A stretch of DNA of 64,000 bases from Acheta domesticus. Taxonomy: Eukaryota > Arthropoda > Insecta > Orthoptera > Gryllidae. The notes beneath the pieces were generated by a model that worked only from the letters and a program-made list of their open reading frames with translations, made no database searches and was not told the origin of the DNA. The stretch covers positions 214,681,420-214,745,419 of the forward strand of contig JAHLJT010009436.1 in NCBI GenBank assembly GCA_031308135.1, written 5' to 3'. The translations under genes and the position numbers were made by a program. Shown piece by piece: positions 19,140 to 29,918 of this stretch. Each line of letters starts with the position of its first letter. Within the stretch, counting starts at the first letter, position 1.

Positions 19140-19580
19140 AGATCACACTTAACCCTCGGGTTGTTTCCTGCCATCCGTTACTGCGACCCACAGTGGCCTC
19201 GGGGCATCCCCCCGCAGGGCCCAGCAAGGGGTCCCTCCGATCGCCAGTCGGCATTACTAAACCCTACGGGATATTCACTGACTGCTGAAGGCAGCCTACT
19301 TCGCTGGCTAATGTAAGGTTCGGCCTCCACTCTAATCAGTGGCCTGGTGTGCCAACCCAGTTTCTCTCCGACAACAGGAAGTCCAAAGGTTCATGACCCT
19401 TTCCTCTCTACTTACTTCCCACTCTCCTCAAAATGGAGTACTTCTTCGTCTGACCCCTCACCTTCAACCCATTCAGAGGGAGGCCCTACCGGTAGCTAGG
19501 CTACCACTGACATAGCTTTAAGGCTCATGGGAGTGCTCAAGCTCCACCACCAACTGCAAGGTCATGTACTCCCTAGGTGG

Positions 19581-19613
19581 AGTTGTTGTTGTTATTATTA
19601 TTATTATTATTAA

Positions 19614-19645
<32 letters not shown>
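19581..19645. repeat. (TTA/ATT)n microsatellite at the 5' end of copy 1
   Basis: A GTTGTT run leads into an ATT tract broken by one AATTTT. It mirrors the tract at the 3' end of the LINE. Confidence 0.93.
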
Positions 19646-19646
<1 letters not shown>

Positions 19647-20320
19647 AAGCTTATATATCCCTTAGTAGGGCAAAGGCCTCCTGCTTAGGGCAGGGGGTTT
19701 TCACATCACCTGAACGGATCTTCAGGTGACGGTGATTGATCGTCTAGCTTCAATGATATTTACCAATACACTTAGAACATCTATTAAACCTAGTTAAGTG
19801 TTATGTATCTTTTCCACCATTCACAGTCCCTGTTCACCAATACTCATAGAAAATTATTGCTTTGTACACGCATGGATTTGTCACTACTCACTAGCACATG
19901 TGAAATCTCTATCAGGTAAGTAAGTGTTCTTAGTCTTGTCCACTGTTGACGGTCCTTCGCCCCAATACATACAGAACGTCGTAGTTTAGAACACACGTTG
20001 TTCATCACTGTTCGCCAATGCTCATACAACGTCTATTAAGTAACATAATAATTACAGAATAGCAATATATCCACTTCTGGGATGATATTTAAAAAATTAT
20101 GAGTTATGGTAGGATATAAAAGAAAAGAAAATGTACGTGATCGCCTTCTACAATAACTGTGAAATTTTTGAGCATATTTGCCAATTTATAGCAAAAGAAG
20201 AAAATTAAGCAAGTAAAGAAGTGCCGATCTACTAAAGTGACTACAAACTAAATAACAAAGGAATGTTTTAACATTTTATCATTTGTCAACCCTGAAGTTT
20301 TATTTTCCATTTAGAGTTGT
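19646..20320. other. Noncoding stretch with a faint tandem repeat
   Basis: There is no gene. Between about 19.79 and 20.05 kb two blocks look like diverged tandem copies (unit about 125 bp, sharing GTCCCTGTTCACCAATACTC versus ACTGTTCGCCAATGCTCATA). Otherwise nothing is recognised. Confidence 0.45.
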
Positions 20321-20660
20321 CAATGTTCATCGTTTGCGAATGATAGGAAGATAAAAGGTACTAAAATCGAACCCTGCGGGACTCCTTTGCAATTGGCATT
20401 AAATCGGAAAAGTCCCTTCAGTCCAGTACAGTAATTCCTACCAAATACTACAAAGGCTATAGTATAGTATTTGTATATCTCTATAGTATTTGTTTCTACT
20501 CTCTTGAAATCGTTATTTAAGGTACGAACGCAACCATTCTAGAGCACTACTACTCCATAAGGAGGTAATTTTGAAAGTAAAACATTATGATCAATGACGT
20601 CAAATGCTTTTGAGAGATCTAAAAATATTTCAACTGTCGCTATATGTCGCTTCATTTCGA
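20320..20660 (-). pseudogene. Second CR1/jockey-like LINE RT fragment
   Basis: The minus strand reads [20 protein letters not shown] then LLSKLPPYGV, a stop, and after frame changes [20 protein letters not shown]. It is the same family as the 13.3-kb LINE (motifs A and B align residue for residue) but more decayed and inverted. Only about 340 bp remain. Confidence 0.85.
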
Positions 20661-21555
20661 TCCGTTGATGAAGCGACAAATGGCTGTTTTCTAAGATTTT
20701 GATTTTATATGTTGGCAATCCAAAAACGCTGCATATTTACTGGGAAAGTTTTCCATTCGTACGTAAAAAAGTCTAAGGTTTTTTTGAAAGCTGACAAGTG
20801 AAACCGACCTTTAATTTTCGGCAGTCAAATACAGTTACCAATTCTTTCCCATCTACAAAACAAACTACTACGACTTAATCACAACTGGACCAATATTTGC
20901 AGCACAGCATTACACAGATAAATAATTTCACACAAGATTGCCTTCATTACTTTGAAGAGAATTCTTAACTTTTAAATGATTATACTACAATAATCGATTA
21001 AACCTTTCTAAGAAAAAGAAGCCAATAAATTAAACACTTGATGATACGCCATACATATATATAGTCATAGAAACGCGAACAAATTAGGTTGCAGACCTAT
21101 AGTCTTATATCATTTACATATTAGTCTGGAACACTCTAGAAAGGAATGTTTCTCCGACTAAACTTTTAAAGCAAATACTACAAGAACATAAATTCGTCAA
21201 TCAAGAACTGCATTCTTCTACGCCCTTTGCTCTTTGTACTTCTGCAATAACATTGAAATGCGAATACTGCAGTAACATACGAGTATTATAGTATATACGG
21301 ACACACAGTACAGCAGTTCATTACATATACAGTTCAATACTAAAAACGTTGCTGATCCATAACGCAACACGTGAATAACAAATACTGAATGGTAGACGGC
21401 TTCTTCCTTAAAGCCTTGCTGACGCGTGCCGTAAGCAGTGATTTACTGAATACGACAATTCAGTCGCTACACGCAATATGAGTATAGGCGGAATAATGAA
21501 AACATATTTACATTTTGCAGTCAAAATCGACGCTCTTTCATAATTTCTGGAATTT
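20661..21555. other. Nothing recognised
   Basis: AT-rich sequence with no supported gene or named repeat. Confidence 0.55.
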
Positions 21556-22005
21556 TCCTCAAGTTGATTTATTTATTTTACGACAAAAAAACGTAAAAAA
21601 CTGTGTGTGACTTGCTACAGGAGAAGTGTATTCTGTGCACGTTTTCTTAATTTTGGGATCCCCACCCTAAACCATATACAAGATGAATTCTGAATACAGA
21701 AAGAAATGAGCGTTTCTGGTAAGAATTGATAACAAAATATTCGCTCCGATGTAATAAAATCTATATTCAAAGCAAATTAGCTATAAATTTGGGTTCTTAT
21801 CCTTCACCATGTCTTTCGTGAAATAATACACTTATGCTGCGACAACGTGTGTAACGATATTATGAATAACTTTATTTCCCACTGAGCTCTAGAAGACGAG
21901 CACAAATAATGAAGTTACATTTATATCCAGAAGCAAAACATGGAACGTCTCAGCATTTGCTCAAGGGATCAGGGAAACTGGACGAAAAATCTGATCGAGA
22001 TGGGG
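21556..22005 (-). repeat. Family A repeat, copy 2 (inverted)
   Basis: Reverse complement of the family A unit. GATTTATTTATTTTACGACA marks the tail end, GACGAGCACAAATAATGA the middle and GGAAACTGGACGAAAAATCT the head end. It is more diverged than the 45.6 and 47.9 kb copies. Confidence 0.78.
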
Positions 22006-23280
22006 TTCCTTGGTATCTAAATAAACCTTAGACATCTCTCTCATGGCCGGAGGCTTCATAGTTTTCTTTCAATTTCTGCGCGCATTGGAAATTAGAAATA
22101 CACATAAAACATTCAAATAATTACATTTTGTAGCCCAAAACTGTTATATTCCCCCTCCCAAGTATATATTTTATTAGGTATAATTAAGATACACCCTGTG
22201 TACAAAAAAGTACTTTGTTTCAAACATTGCAGTTTGCTTGTTATGGACCTTGTGGTGAGAAAGGCCTGTTACCCCGACGCCAAGTTTTGAAACATGTTGT
22301 GAGCTACGAACTATCAGCGGAAACAGCAGCAAATGATAAAGAACGGAAATGACGTATCTTTCTCGTGTACAGTGAGAATGAAATGATTAAATTGAACATT
22401 ATTGATTGAAATGATTAATGAACATTATTTTATTTTTTACTTTTCATTCGGCAATTCATTTTCCCTGAAGGGAAATGAATTCTTCTTTTGTTCAAATTCC
22501 ACTTCCAGTCCATTTCGTGCTACTCTCTAAATCTGAAACCTGGTGTTACATTGCCACTCATTGTCATCGAGCAGTCGGGTCAGCCATGCGAACGGCTGCA
22601 GCAAAAACTGTTTTTTATTATTTTAATTGAGTATAAGTAGCCGTTCTTTTCTCCAACATTAATTTTCTGAAAATGGAGACCCATGGGACGGGGCACTTGG
22701 TAACATACTCTGTTGAAGATGTGGTAGTTTAATACATTTTTCACATTTATCACTCATTTATCATTAAATCACTTTTATAGAGTTGTATATTTATGTAAGA
22801 ATTTTTCATCTCATAATATAAAATAAAAATTCCATGATTGTAGTACGAACAATTTCTCGAGTTCAAACAATTCATGAGCGCGTGCAAACAATTTCGTTTT
22901 CCCTCTAGCACATTCATACGTTGCTTCGCTGCGTGCCGTGTTCTTAAAAATGGTCCCTGAATAAGCGTAAAATAATAGCACGCTTGGTGGTATTTCTGGT
23001 TCGTCTTGGTCCACATTAGCAGCGTTGCGGCTGTTGAATTGTCGTTTTCTTCAATTTAACACGTTGAGTATGTGATTAATATTTGCAGAGTATTTATTAC
23101 TTTGTTTTTAAATAAACACTGGCGTGTTATTTGATCATTTTACACTTAAATTCATTTTTACGACCGTATTACGACTGGCCAGAAGTCGCGGCCCTACTGT
23201 ACCAAGGTTTCAAAGCGAGAAATTTTAATGATTCTCATAGTTACGCGAACACAGAACACATTACACAATACAGAACAAAC

Positions 23281-23281
<1 letters not shown>
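22006..23281. other. No gene recognised
   Basis: Contains two overlapping minus-strand frames at 22.75-23.02 kb (67 and 88 codons) that match no family I know. The 67-codon one includes VLLFYAYSGTIFKNTARSEA. Not supported as a gene. Confidence 0.45.

Positions 23282-23333
<52 letters not shown>
23282..23333. repeat. (TTA)n microsatellite at the 3' end of LINE copy 2
   Basis: A nearly pure TTA tract directly abutting the 3' end of the second R4/Dong-like copy, the same arrangement as at 15.4 kb. Confidence 0.95.
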
Positions 23334-23437
23334 TCCTCTAAATCACGACTAAAGATGTTATGTGTCGGCTGAATATAAAATCTATTCCAGGTTGCAACCA
23401 GCTACCTAAGGAGTAGATCTAGGGACTGTCGGTGCCT

Positions 23438-24492
23438 CTACAATACTTTGCGCAAAATGTGGGCTGTTCCAAATAAAGCGATTTCTTGCCCTTCCCAGTC
23501 TTTTGAATTACCTGGGAGTTTAGACAAGTTCTTACACAAATTTTGCGGAACAAATCCCAGAGCTCCGATAACTATCGGGACGACCTGTGCTTTTACGCCC
23601 CATATTCGGCTCATCTCGATTTCCAAACTCTTGTATTTAAGACGTTTCTCTCCCTCCTTGGTAACGACGTTTTGATCGCAAGGTACAGCAACATCGACAA
23701 GCAAACACGATTTGTTCTCCAAATCCCGGATGACTATATCCGGTTTGTTTACCGCTATCGTGCGATCAGTTTGAATTTGTTGGTCGTACAATATCGTACA
23801 CAATCCAACAGACGTCACCGGTTTCGGTGAGTGTTCGTACCCCTTGGGGCATGTGTTTGGAACTTCGAGGGCGGTACAGATCTGCCAGTGGAGGTAGCTA
23901 CACACCCTGTCGTGTCTTTTCAAGAATTCGGTCTTTGCTAGGATTGGACAAGCTGAGACAATGTGATCAATGGTTTCTACTTGCTCCAGGCAAATGCGGC
24001 ATTTATCATCTTGGGAAATTTTGAGAACCGCTTTATCATAATGTCGTGTTCTCAAGGCCTGATCTTGAGCAGCTACTAGAACTGCTTCCGATTCTGGCTT
24101 CATTCTACCCCTTTTAAGCCACATAAATGATTGATCTTTATTGATCTGCACCTTGTCCATTCGTTTCAAATATTGTCCATGGAGTGGTTTGTCTCTCCAC
24201 GATTTCTTTAACATTTTTTGTGTCTCAAATTTCATGTTAAGTAGCATCAGAAGTTCAGTGTCTCTGTCATTCTGGGAGTCTTGCATAGTCTTGTTCGCAA
24301 TGCTTCTTGCTACACTTACAATGCCTCTGTTTCCCATTCTTCATGGTCAGATTTCATGACCTGCCTCATTAGTGGGTCATCTTGATGGCTCACTACATAC
24401 TTTCCCATCCCGGTTATTGCATTGTGCCAGGAGGCTTCAATTTGTCTGAGGCCTCTTCCTCCTTCCTTACGTGACACATAAAGTCTATGTAC
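23438..24492 (-). pseudogene. Zinc knuckle and restriction-like endonuclease, LINE copy 2
   Basis: The frame 24337-23438 (299 codons) is the best preserved C-terminus of this family here. It has the CRICLEQVETIDHIVSACPI knuckle, the KPDIVIRDLENKSCLLVDVA endonuclease core, KYKSLEIEMSRIWG, and VPIVIGALGFVPQNLCKNLS before the stop at 23438. The neighbouring frame 24570-24316 gives the upstream linker (SRKEGGRGLRQIEASWHNAI), joined after a frameshift near 24.33 kb. Bases beyond 24492 belong to the inserted LTR. Confidence 0.88.
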
Positions 24493-26069
24493 TGTCACGC
24501 CGCGCGGGCCCTCGCGTGTGACGTCGGGGCTCGATCGGGCGATCGAGATCCCCCCCTTTCTTTCACTCACCTGGGTAGTTGCCGGGCTAACTCAGGAGCA
24601 GTGATTCTCTACGAGAAATGGGGGCCTATGGATGGACGCTACTTGGTTGCCAAAATGAAATTCATTGAGTTTTAAAAAAAATAAAAATTTAATGAGCTAA
24701 AATAAAAGAAATATAAAATAAATCCTATTACTAATAACCCTTCCCTCTTAAACCCAAAGACATCCCTCCCCTCTTTCTTATTTATCCAGCAACTCCCAAA
24801 AAACAGCTTGAATTTACCCCCCCCCCTTTCCCAGATTTCCCTTTTACTTAAATAACTTTCTTACTTACTAGAAGACAATACAATTAAGATACAATTTACA
24901 GAGGAAGAAGCAAAATACAATTTAGGAAGTTTTTCTTTTTTTTAAAAAAGCCACAGCGCGGTTCGCTTATGATGGGGCACAGGTCTGTAATCCGGGCCAT
25001 TCACAAGAGTCTAGGGGACAACAGATCGTGTTTTGGGAGACTTCGTAGGGTCGATGCCCGACCTTCGGGGGACGTCACCAGAGCTCCTTCTTCTTCGGCG
25101 GTGAAAACCGTGCCAGCAGTGGGTCACAGCTGACGAGGCAGGGTCCTCGCCGGGGGGCGGGAGGCAAGCACTCGTACTCGAAGCCGGCGAGGTGAAGTGG
25201 ACGGAGACTCCAGTACGAAATATAGCTCTGCGGCGGCCGCGGGCGTAGTGGCGCAAGCCGAAATGAATATTTTTGATTCGCGCGCGGCACAAGATTGCTC
25301 CGCACAAGCAGCGACTGTCTCTTTCAGGCGACCGAACGAGATTGCTTTGCGCCAAACGAAAGTAACGGCGCACTAGCCACAATAATAGTCCTTTAATAAT
25401 TCAAAGCCCCACACCCGTGATAGCGAACATCCGTCAGGAGCAATTCCGCGTTCCGCATCACACACAGCGCACCAAAAAATTATAACAATTCTGTCTCCCA
25501 CACTGCGGAGGTGTCTACGCCAGCGGCGTTTGCTCCCCGAACGACGCACCGCCGAGGTGCGCGTTCCTCGCTCCTCCCCGAACCCTCTCTCAAGACCGTC
25601 TCCCCCCTTCTTTTTTATTTTCACTTGATCACTTCTCGTGAAGCCTCTGTAACCCCCTCTCCTTACTCCTTCGTCGAAAATTCTGGAATGATTTCGGTTT
25701 AAATTTTGAAAGGTTCCTCTCTATTGGCAAAAGGCTACTGCGTCTTAGGTTAATTTCGACCAATGTCCGAAAGCGTTTTCTGACCGTAGTCGATGGAAAA
25801 ATTTCGCTCAACCCTCTCACTCTAACGTCGGGTGGGGCCGCGGGTCGCCTGGGGGGTGGCGGCGCCAGAAGGACGCCGGTCGGGTCATAATTCTTGTACC
25901 CGCTGGCCCTGCCGGACAAGGGGCGCGAGGGACCTCTGCCTGCACGTGTGCATCGCGATTCGGCCCGACCGAGCGCGCACAAAGAAAGAGGTTCTGGGTA
26001 GGCCCGCGACAGGCTACTACGACGTATGTTTTAAATGAATTTTCCTATCAAATATTCGATATCGTCACA
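24493..26069. mobile_element. Probable solo LTR inserted in LINE copy 2
   Basis: The insert begins TGTCACGCCGCG and ends ATATCGTCACA, that is TG...CA with inverted TGTCACG/CGTCACA-type tips. It is flanked by GTAC on both sides (24489-24492 and 26070-26073). LINE copy 1 has the uninterrupted sequence at about 16.61 kb with a single GTAC. At 1,577 bp with no retroviral-type frame, it looks like a long solo LTR of the Ty3/gypsy type (4-bp duplication). The right half is strongly GC and CpG-rich. Orientation is not determined. Confidence 0.65.
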
Positions 26070-26310
26070 GTACATCAGCTCGGGGGTGGGCAACGTGATG
26101 CATTGTAAGCAGTTTTCTGGTTTTTCGATCCACGATGCGAATTTCCTGCTCAGTCCAGTCTACTAGTCCGAAACTGTATTCGGCTACAGGCACCGCCAAA
26201 CTACCTATTGCTGATATTTTATTCCTTGAGTTTAGAGCGGACTGCAGGACAAGTCTCACTCTTCTATAATACTCCCTGAGAATTCTCTCTTTCATTGTGT
26301 CGTTCGAGAT
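26070..26310 (-). pseudogene. Linker/thumb part of LINE copy 2
   Basis: The frame 26295-26065 reads MKERILREYYRRVRLVLQSA and continues to FGLVDWTEQEIRIVDRKTRK, corresponding to the post-RT region of copy 1 (16.65-16.81 kb). Confidence 0.75.
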
Positions 26311-26369
26311 GGTCTCACATTCTTCAATGCCCAGATATTTGTACGTTTTACCTGGCTCAAGATCTTGAA

Positions 26370-27140
26370 TTACAGAGTGCGTATCAATTTCAATGTTCTC
26401 AGATGTTTAAGTTTCCCCCTTTTTAAATCGATTTTTGCACACTTATCAAGATCAAACTTCATGCAGATGTCATTGCTACAATCATTGATGACAGACAGCA
26501 TTTGGGAGAGAATCGCTTCATTCTTAGCAAACACTTTCAGATCATCCATGTAAAATAAATGTGATACAGGCCTTTCGTCACCATGGAGCTTGTAACCAAA
26601 GTCAGTGTGCGACAGCTGTCTCGATAGAGGAATCAAACTAATGCAAAACAGCAGAGGGGATAGTGAATCATGTGAAATGAACGACACAATGAAAAATCCT
26701 TGAAAAAATCCCCTGTTAATCTGAATACTTCTTGTTTCTACTACTCCCTTTCCGCTGTGTATTAGTAACCTGGTGCTCCACGACTTGATACTAGCCTTGC
26801 AAAACTCAACAAGTCTAGGATGAAATCGATAAATCTCCAGGGTCTTCAAAATCCAATCGTATGGTACACTATCAAAGGTCTTCTGGTAGTCAATCCAAGC
26901 CATGCTCAAATTACGTTTTCGTTTCTGTACATCATTCAAAATTATTTTATTCAGAAGCAAGATTTCCTTACAGCCATAGGAACCTTTACGACATCCTTGC
27001 TTTTCAACTGGCAACAGATGGTTCTTCTCTAGGTGCCTATACATTTTGTCAGCTATGGCTGCAGTTATAAGTTGGTACATTACTGGCAGGCAAGTAATTG
27101 GCCTGTAGTTCTTTGCCAAAGAGCTGTCTCCTCCTTTGGG
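26370..27140 (-). pseudogene. RT domain of LINE copy 2 (5'-truncated)
   Basis: The 249-codon frame starts at NYRPITCLPVMYQLITAAIA, with motif A AWIDYQKTFDSVPYDWI and motif C FYMDDLK intact. Motif B is disrupted: about 28 extra bases near 26.67-26.70 kb turn the copy 1 reading GIFQGDSLSP into a longer nonsense insertion between FFQG and DSLSPLLF. This alone would inactivate the enzyme. Confidence 0.88.
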
Positions 27141-27168
27141 TAATAATTATATTATTATTATTATTATT
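27141..27168. repeat. ATT microsatellite at the truncated end of LINE copy 2
   Basis: A short ATT tract directly following the truncation point of LINE copy 2. Confidence 0.9.
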
Positions 27169-28540
27169 TCTGGCGAGGCTCAGGCCGTAAGGCCTGCTCT
27201 TCTACCTAACTATTGTGCATCCAAACATTTGATTGCAGTACGGTGCCTTATGGAGTATTGCCCTCTCTTTCTATCCAATACAATTTTACATAAGACTCTC
27301 TCTTTCTACCGCAAGCTGTGATGCCGATTCAGGAGGCTCGGGGTTATTCGACACGTCCATTTTGTTTCACGCGCAAATACTTAACAAGTTCATTCAACGA
27401 TAGCTTCAGTTGTGTTAATCTTAGACAATTGAGTTTTTTACCAGTTATTCCCAGAACTCTTATGTGATGGTTATTTTGTAATTTAGTTTTATGGTTTAAT
27501 TTCCATTAAATTAATTATAAATGATAGACAAATGCTTATTTCTACATTTTGACGTTCTTAAATTTTCACTATGCGAGAAACTTTTTTATTATTGCAGAAA
27601 AGCACAAACACCCAGCGGATGAAATGACAAGGGAAGTCCAAATTTTGATATGAGACCAACCACATTTCTGTATGAATCATGGTTCTTGAGTTACACGGTA
27701 ATAAAAACAATATTTCGTTCGATCCGAACAAACATTTCATGTCGTTAAGTGATCTTAAATACTTCTCAGCGATTCTCAACAGGCGATGTGAAAGGAAAAA
27801 TAGAGTATTTATTTTTGAATTTCACTTATTAAAAACAGTGAAATGCATTTAAACATATATAAAAATGAATTACAAATTTTACAGTTAATAATATTAATGC
27901 CAAAGACATTCAACCAGTAGTTGTCGTAAAATGTGCTTTCAAATGCAAATAGGTGACGAATTATTAGCTGGGTGTTCGAAAAGAATATTATGCATTGTCC
28001 GCACAAACCCTTGCAGTATTTGATACCATCCATGTCATCTCACCTTTGTGAATGAATTTTCTCTTTATTTTACATAAAAAAGTGGATGTATTGGACGTAT
28101 AAAATGACTTGGGACTAAAAATTAGCAATATTGACCTTGATATCGATGTCATTCGCGCAAAACAATTCAAGCCTCGTCAGTATGTGATGAATTAACAATG
28201 TTCCAACTGGATTTGGACTTGTTTTGCTATTGATATTTCAGTTTTAACTCTCATTTAAAGGCCTGTTTTTTAAATAATAATTCTAATAAAAATAATACAT
28301 CTTTTTTTATCAAAAATCTTTAATTTTTAATATTAAACCATGTATTTAACATGTTTTGAAATTATTTCCGTTCAAGTGGTATTCAAGGTGCTGAACAAGC
28401 TGACAAAATTTCATGTCAATCCAAGTATTAAGCACGGCGAGTGTTGCGTATAAGCGCCGCTGAGAAGTGACAACGCTGTTCTCCATAAGCTCTGTACTGC
28501 AATCAAATGCTTGGACGCTCTATAGTATTGGCAAAGATTT
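27169..28540. other. Mostly unrecognised, with a short inverted repeat pair
   Basis: A segment of about 60 bp at 27.20-27.26 kb (CATTTGATTGCAGTACGGTG) recurs inverted at about 28.46-28.53 kb (CATTTGATTGCAGTACAGAG on the minus strand). On both strands it reads as a short shared peptide (ASKHLIAV), so it is a piece of some repeat. No gene is supported. Confidence 0.5.
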
Positions 28541-28544
28541 TTTT

Positions 28545-28710
28545 TTTCGTTCTCCTCCCCTCCTCCTTTTTCCACTCTTCCACACTTCTTCATTGCCACT
28601 CCTTCCCAACTCCTTCTTCTTCCAACTTCTCCAACTCCTTGACTTTTTCTCCTCCATCTAATCTTTCTTCTCTTCCTTTTCTTTCATCCTTCTCCTCCTA
28701 CTTCTCGGTT
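28545..28710. repeat. Polypyrimidine (TC-rich) tract
   Basis: About 165 bases almost wholly C and T on the plus strand (for example CTTCTTCTTCCAACTTCTCC). A low-complexity purine/pyrimidine tract. Confidence 0.85.
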
Positions 28711-28719
28711 TCCCCGGCT

Positions 28720-29020
28720 AATATTAATCTGGCATTACATCTGGGATCGCTGCAACACGGAGCGTATTACTCGTAACGCATGAACACCAAGCGGGTTGCA
28801 TCAAGCAGGAGGGACAACGATTCAATGTACTTGGTTTCGTCAGCGTGGATAACAATTCGAACGCGCGTCCTGGACTCGTGCTTGGACAACTGTCTCGAAT
28901 CCTACGTTGAGCACGATTGCTCATCTTCCTGGCGAGAGAATTGTAAAAATATTATTCTGCTACAGATGACCTAGTAAATATTTCTGGTGAGTGCCAAAAA
29001 CCGTTCGGACAATCCCATAA
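28720..29020. other. Moderately GC-rich stretch, unidentified
   Basis: Richer in CpG than its surroundings. Frames on both strands (28724-28924 minus, 28780-28974 plus) are short and match nothing I know. It could be a fragment of an exon or an old element; no function is claimed. Confidence 0.35.
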
Positions 29021-29918
29021 TACGTACGTACATACATATTACTCCCTATGCACGTGTGTATATACGGAGTAATACGCTTAGGGAAAGTTATGTAATGCTG
29101 TGCGAAAAAACGGCGAATTTTCGGCAGCAAAAAATTCATTGCCGGGCCCTGATAACGAAAATGTGGATAAAACCAGTTGCTAAATTAAGAAGAAAAAAAT
29201 CCCCTAACACGTGGTGTTGCCAGAATCCCTTTTTTATAACTCTTTGATATCGCAAAAACCAATTGAAAGTACAAAGTAAGGTCTTTCATTAAGGTTATGT
29301 ACATTTTTTTAAACATTTTATTAATTTTTGCGTAATATTGTGTGCAATATAGCAATTAAAAAAATACATAAACAAGATTTTCTCAAAAACGGCTCCAAAT
29401 TTTTTCATTAAATTTTCGGAATGGTTAGTACTAAATGTACTCTGTGAGATGACATAAACGCCATATTGCTCTATTTTTTTCAAAATTTACAAAAATATAA
29501 TTTTTTGACTTGATTTTTGAGGTCGTTAATATTTACATTAGCTGCCATTTTTTCACATTATATTTATGAGTATACGTGTTCCAAACAATGTCAAGTAAAT
29601 TTTCTCGAAAACCCAACCGTTTTCTTTGAAAACTAGTTCAAAATTCCGCATTTTCAGAAACGCTCAAATGACTTGTTTTTCAAAAATGGGTCCAACGTTT
29701 TTCTTCAAACGTTTCGAACGGATAGTGCTAATTGCACTCTTTAATATGACGTAAAGTTCATTATGGGGTATTTTTTGTTTTTTCAAAAATTACACTAATG
29801 TAATTTTTTGAATGATTTCTCACACCGTTAATTTGCATCTTTTCTACAATTTGTAAACACTGTTTACAAATTGTGTTTACACATTTGTGTTTTATATTTG
29901 TGAGTTAATGTGGTTTAA

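Larger units (their letters stand above)
15472..19580 (-). mobile_element. R4/Dong-like LINE with restriction-like endonuclease, copy 1
   Basis: This is a 4.1-kb minus-strand non-LTR retrotransposon bounded on both sides by TTA/ATT tracts. In sense order it has a 5' UTR (about 19580-19140), an N-terminal region (19139-18609 and 18574-18356), RT (18271-16808), linker, zinc knuckle and PD-(D/E)XK-type endonuclease (about 16640-15579), and a 3' UTR. The domain order RT, CCHC knuckle, restriction-like endonuclease, together with insertion in TAA repeats, points to the R4/Dong group. Several frameshifts and stops make it dead, but its length is close to complete. A closely related 5'-truncated copy lies at 23.3-27.1 kb. 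Clade assignment is from memory of the family. Confidence 0.85.
23334..27140 (-). mobile_element. R4/Dong-like LINE, copy 2 (5'-truncated, split by an LTR)
   Basis: Minus-strand relative of the 15.5-19.6 kb element. Its sequence is 23334-24492 plus 26070-27140. The 1,577 bases between are an inserted LTR-like unit. The 5' end is truncated inside the RT (just before the NYRPITCLPV motif) and abuts another ATT tract at 27141-27168. Protein identity to copy 1 is very high over the RT and endonuclease. Confidence 0.88.

Noticed and set aside
22811..23016. 67-codon minus-strand frame with VLLFYAYSGTIFKNTARSEA
   Set aside because: It looks somewhat protein-like but overlaps another frame, has no recognised domain and lacks splice or repeat support.
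25011..25982. Several 70-120-codon frames at 25.0-26.0 kb
   Set aside because: Low stop frequency due to GC-rich composition of the inserted LTR-like unit; low-complexity P/R-rich peptides with no family match.
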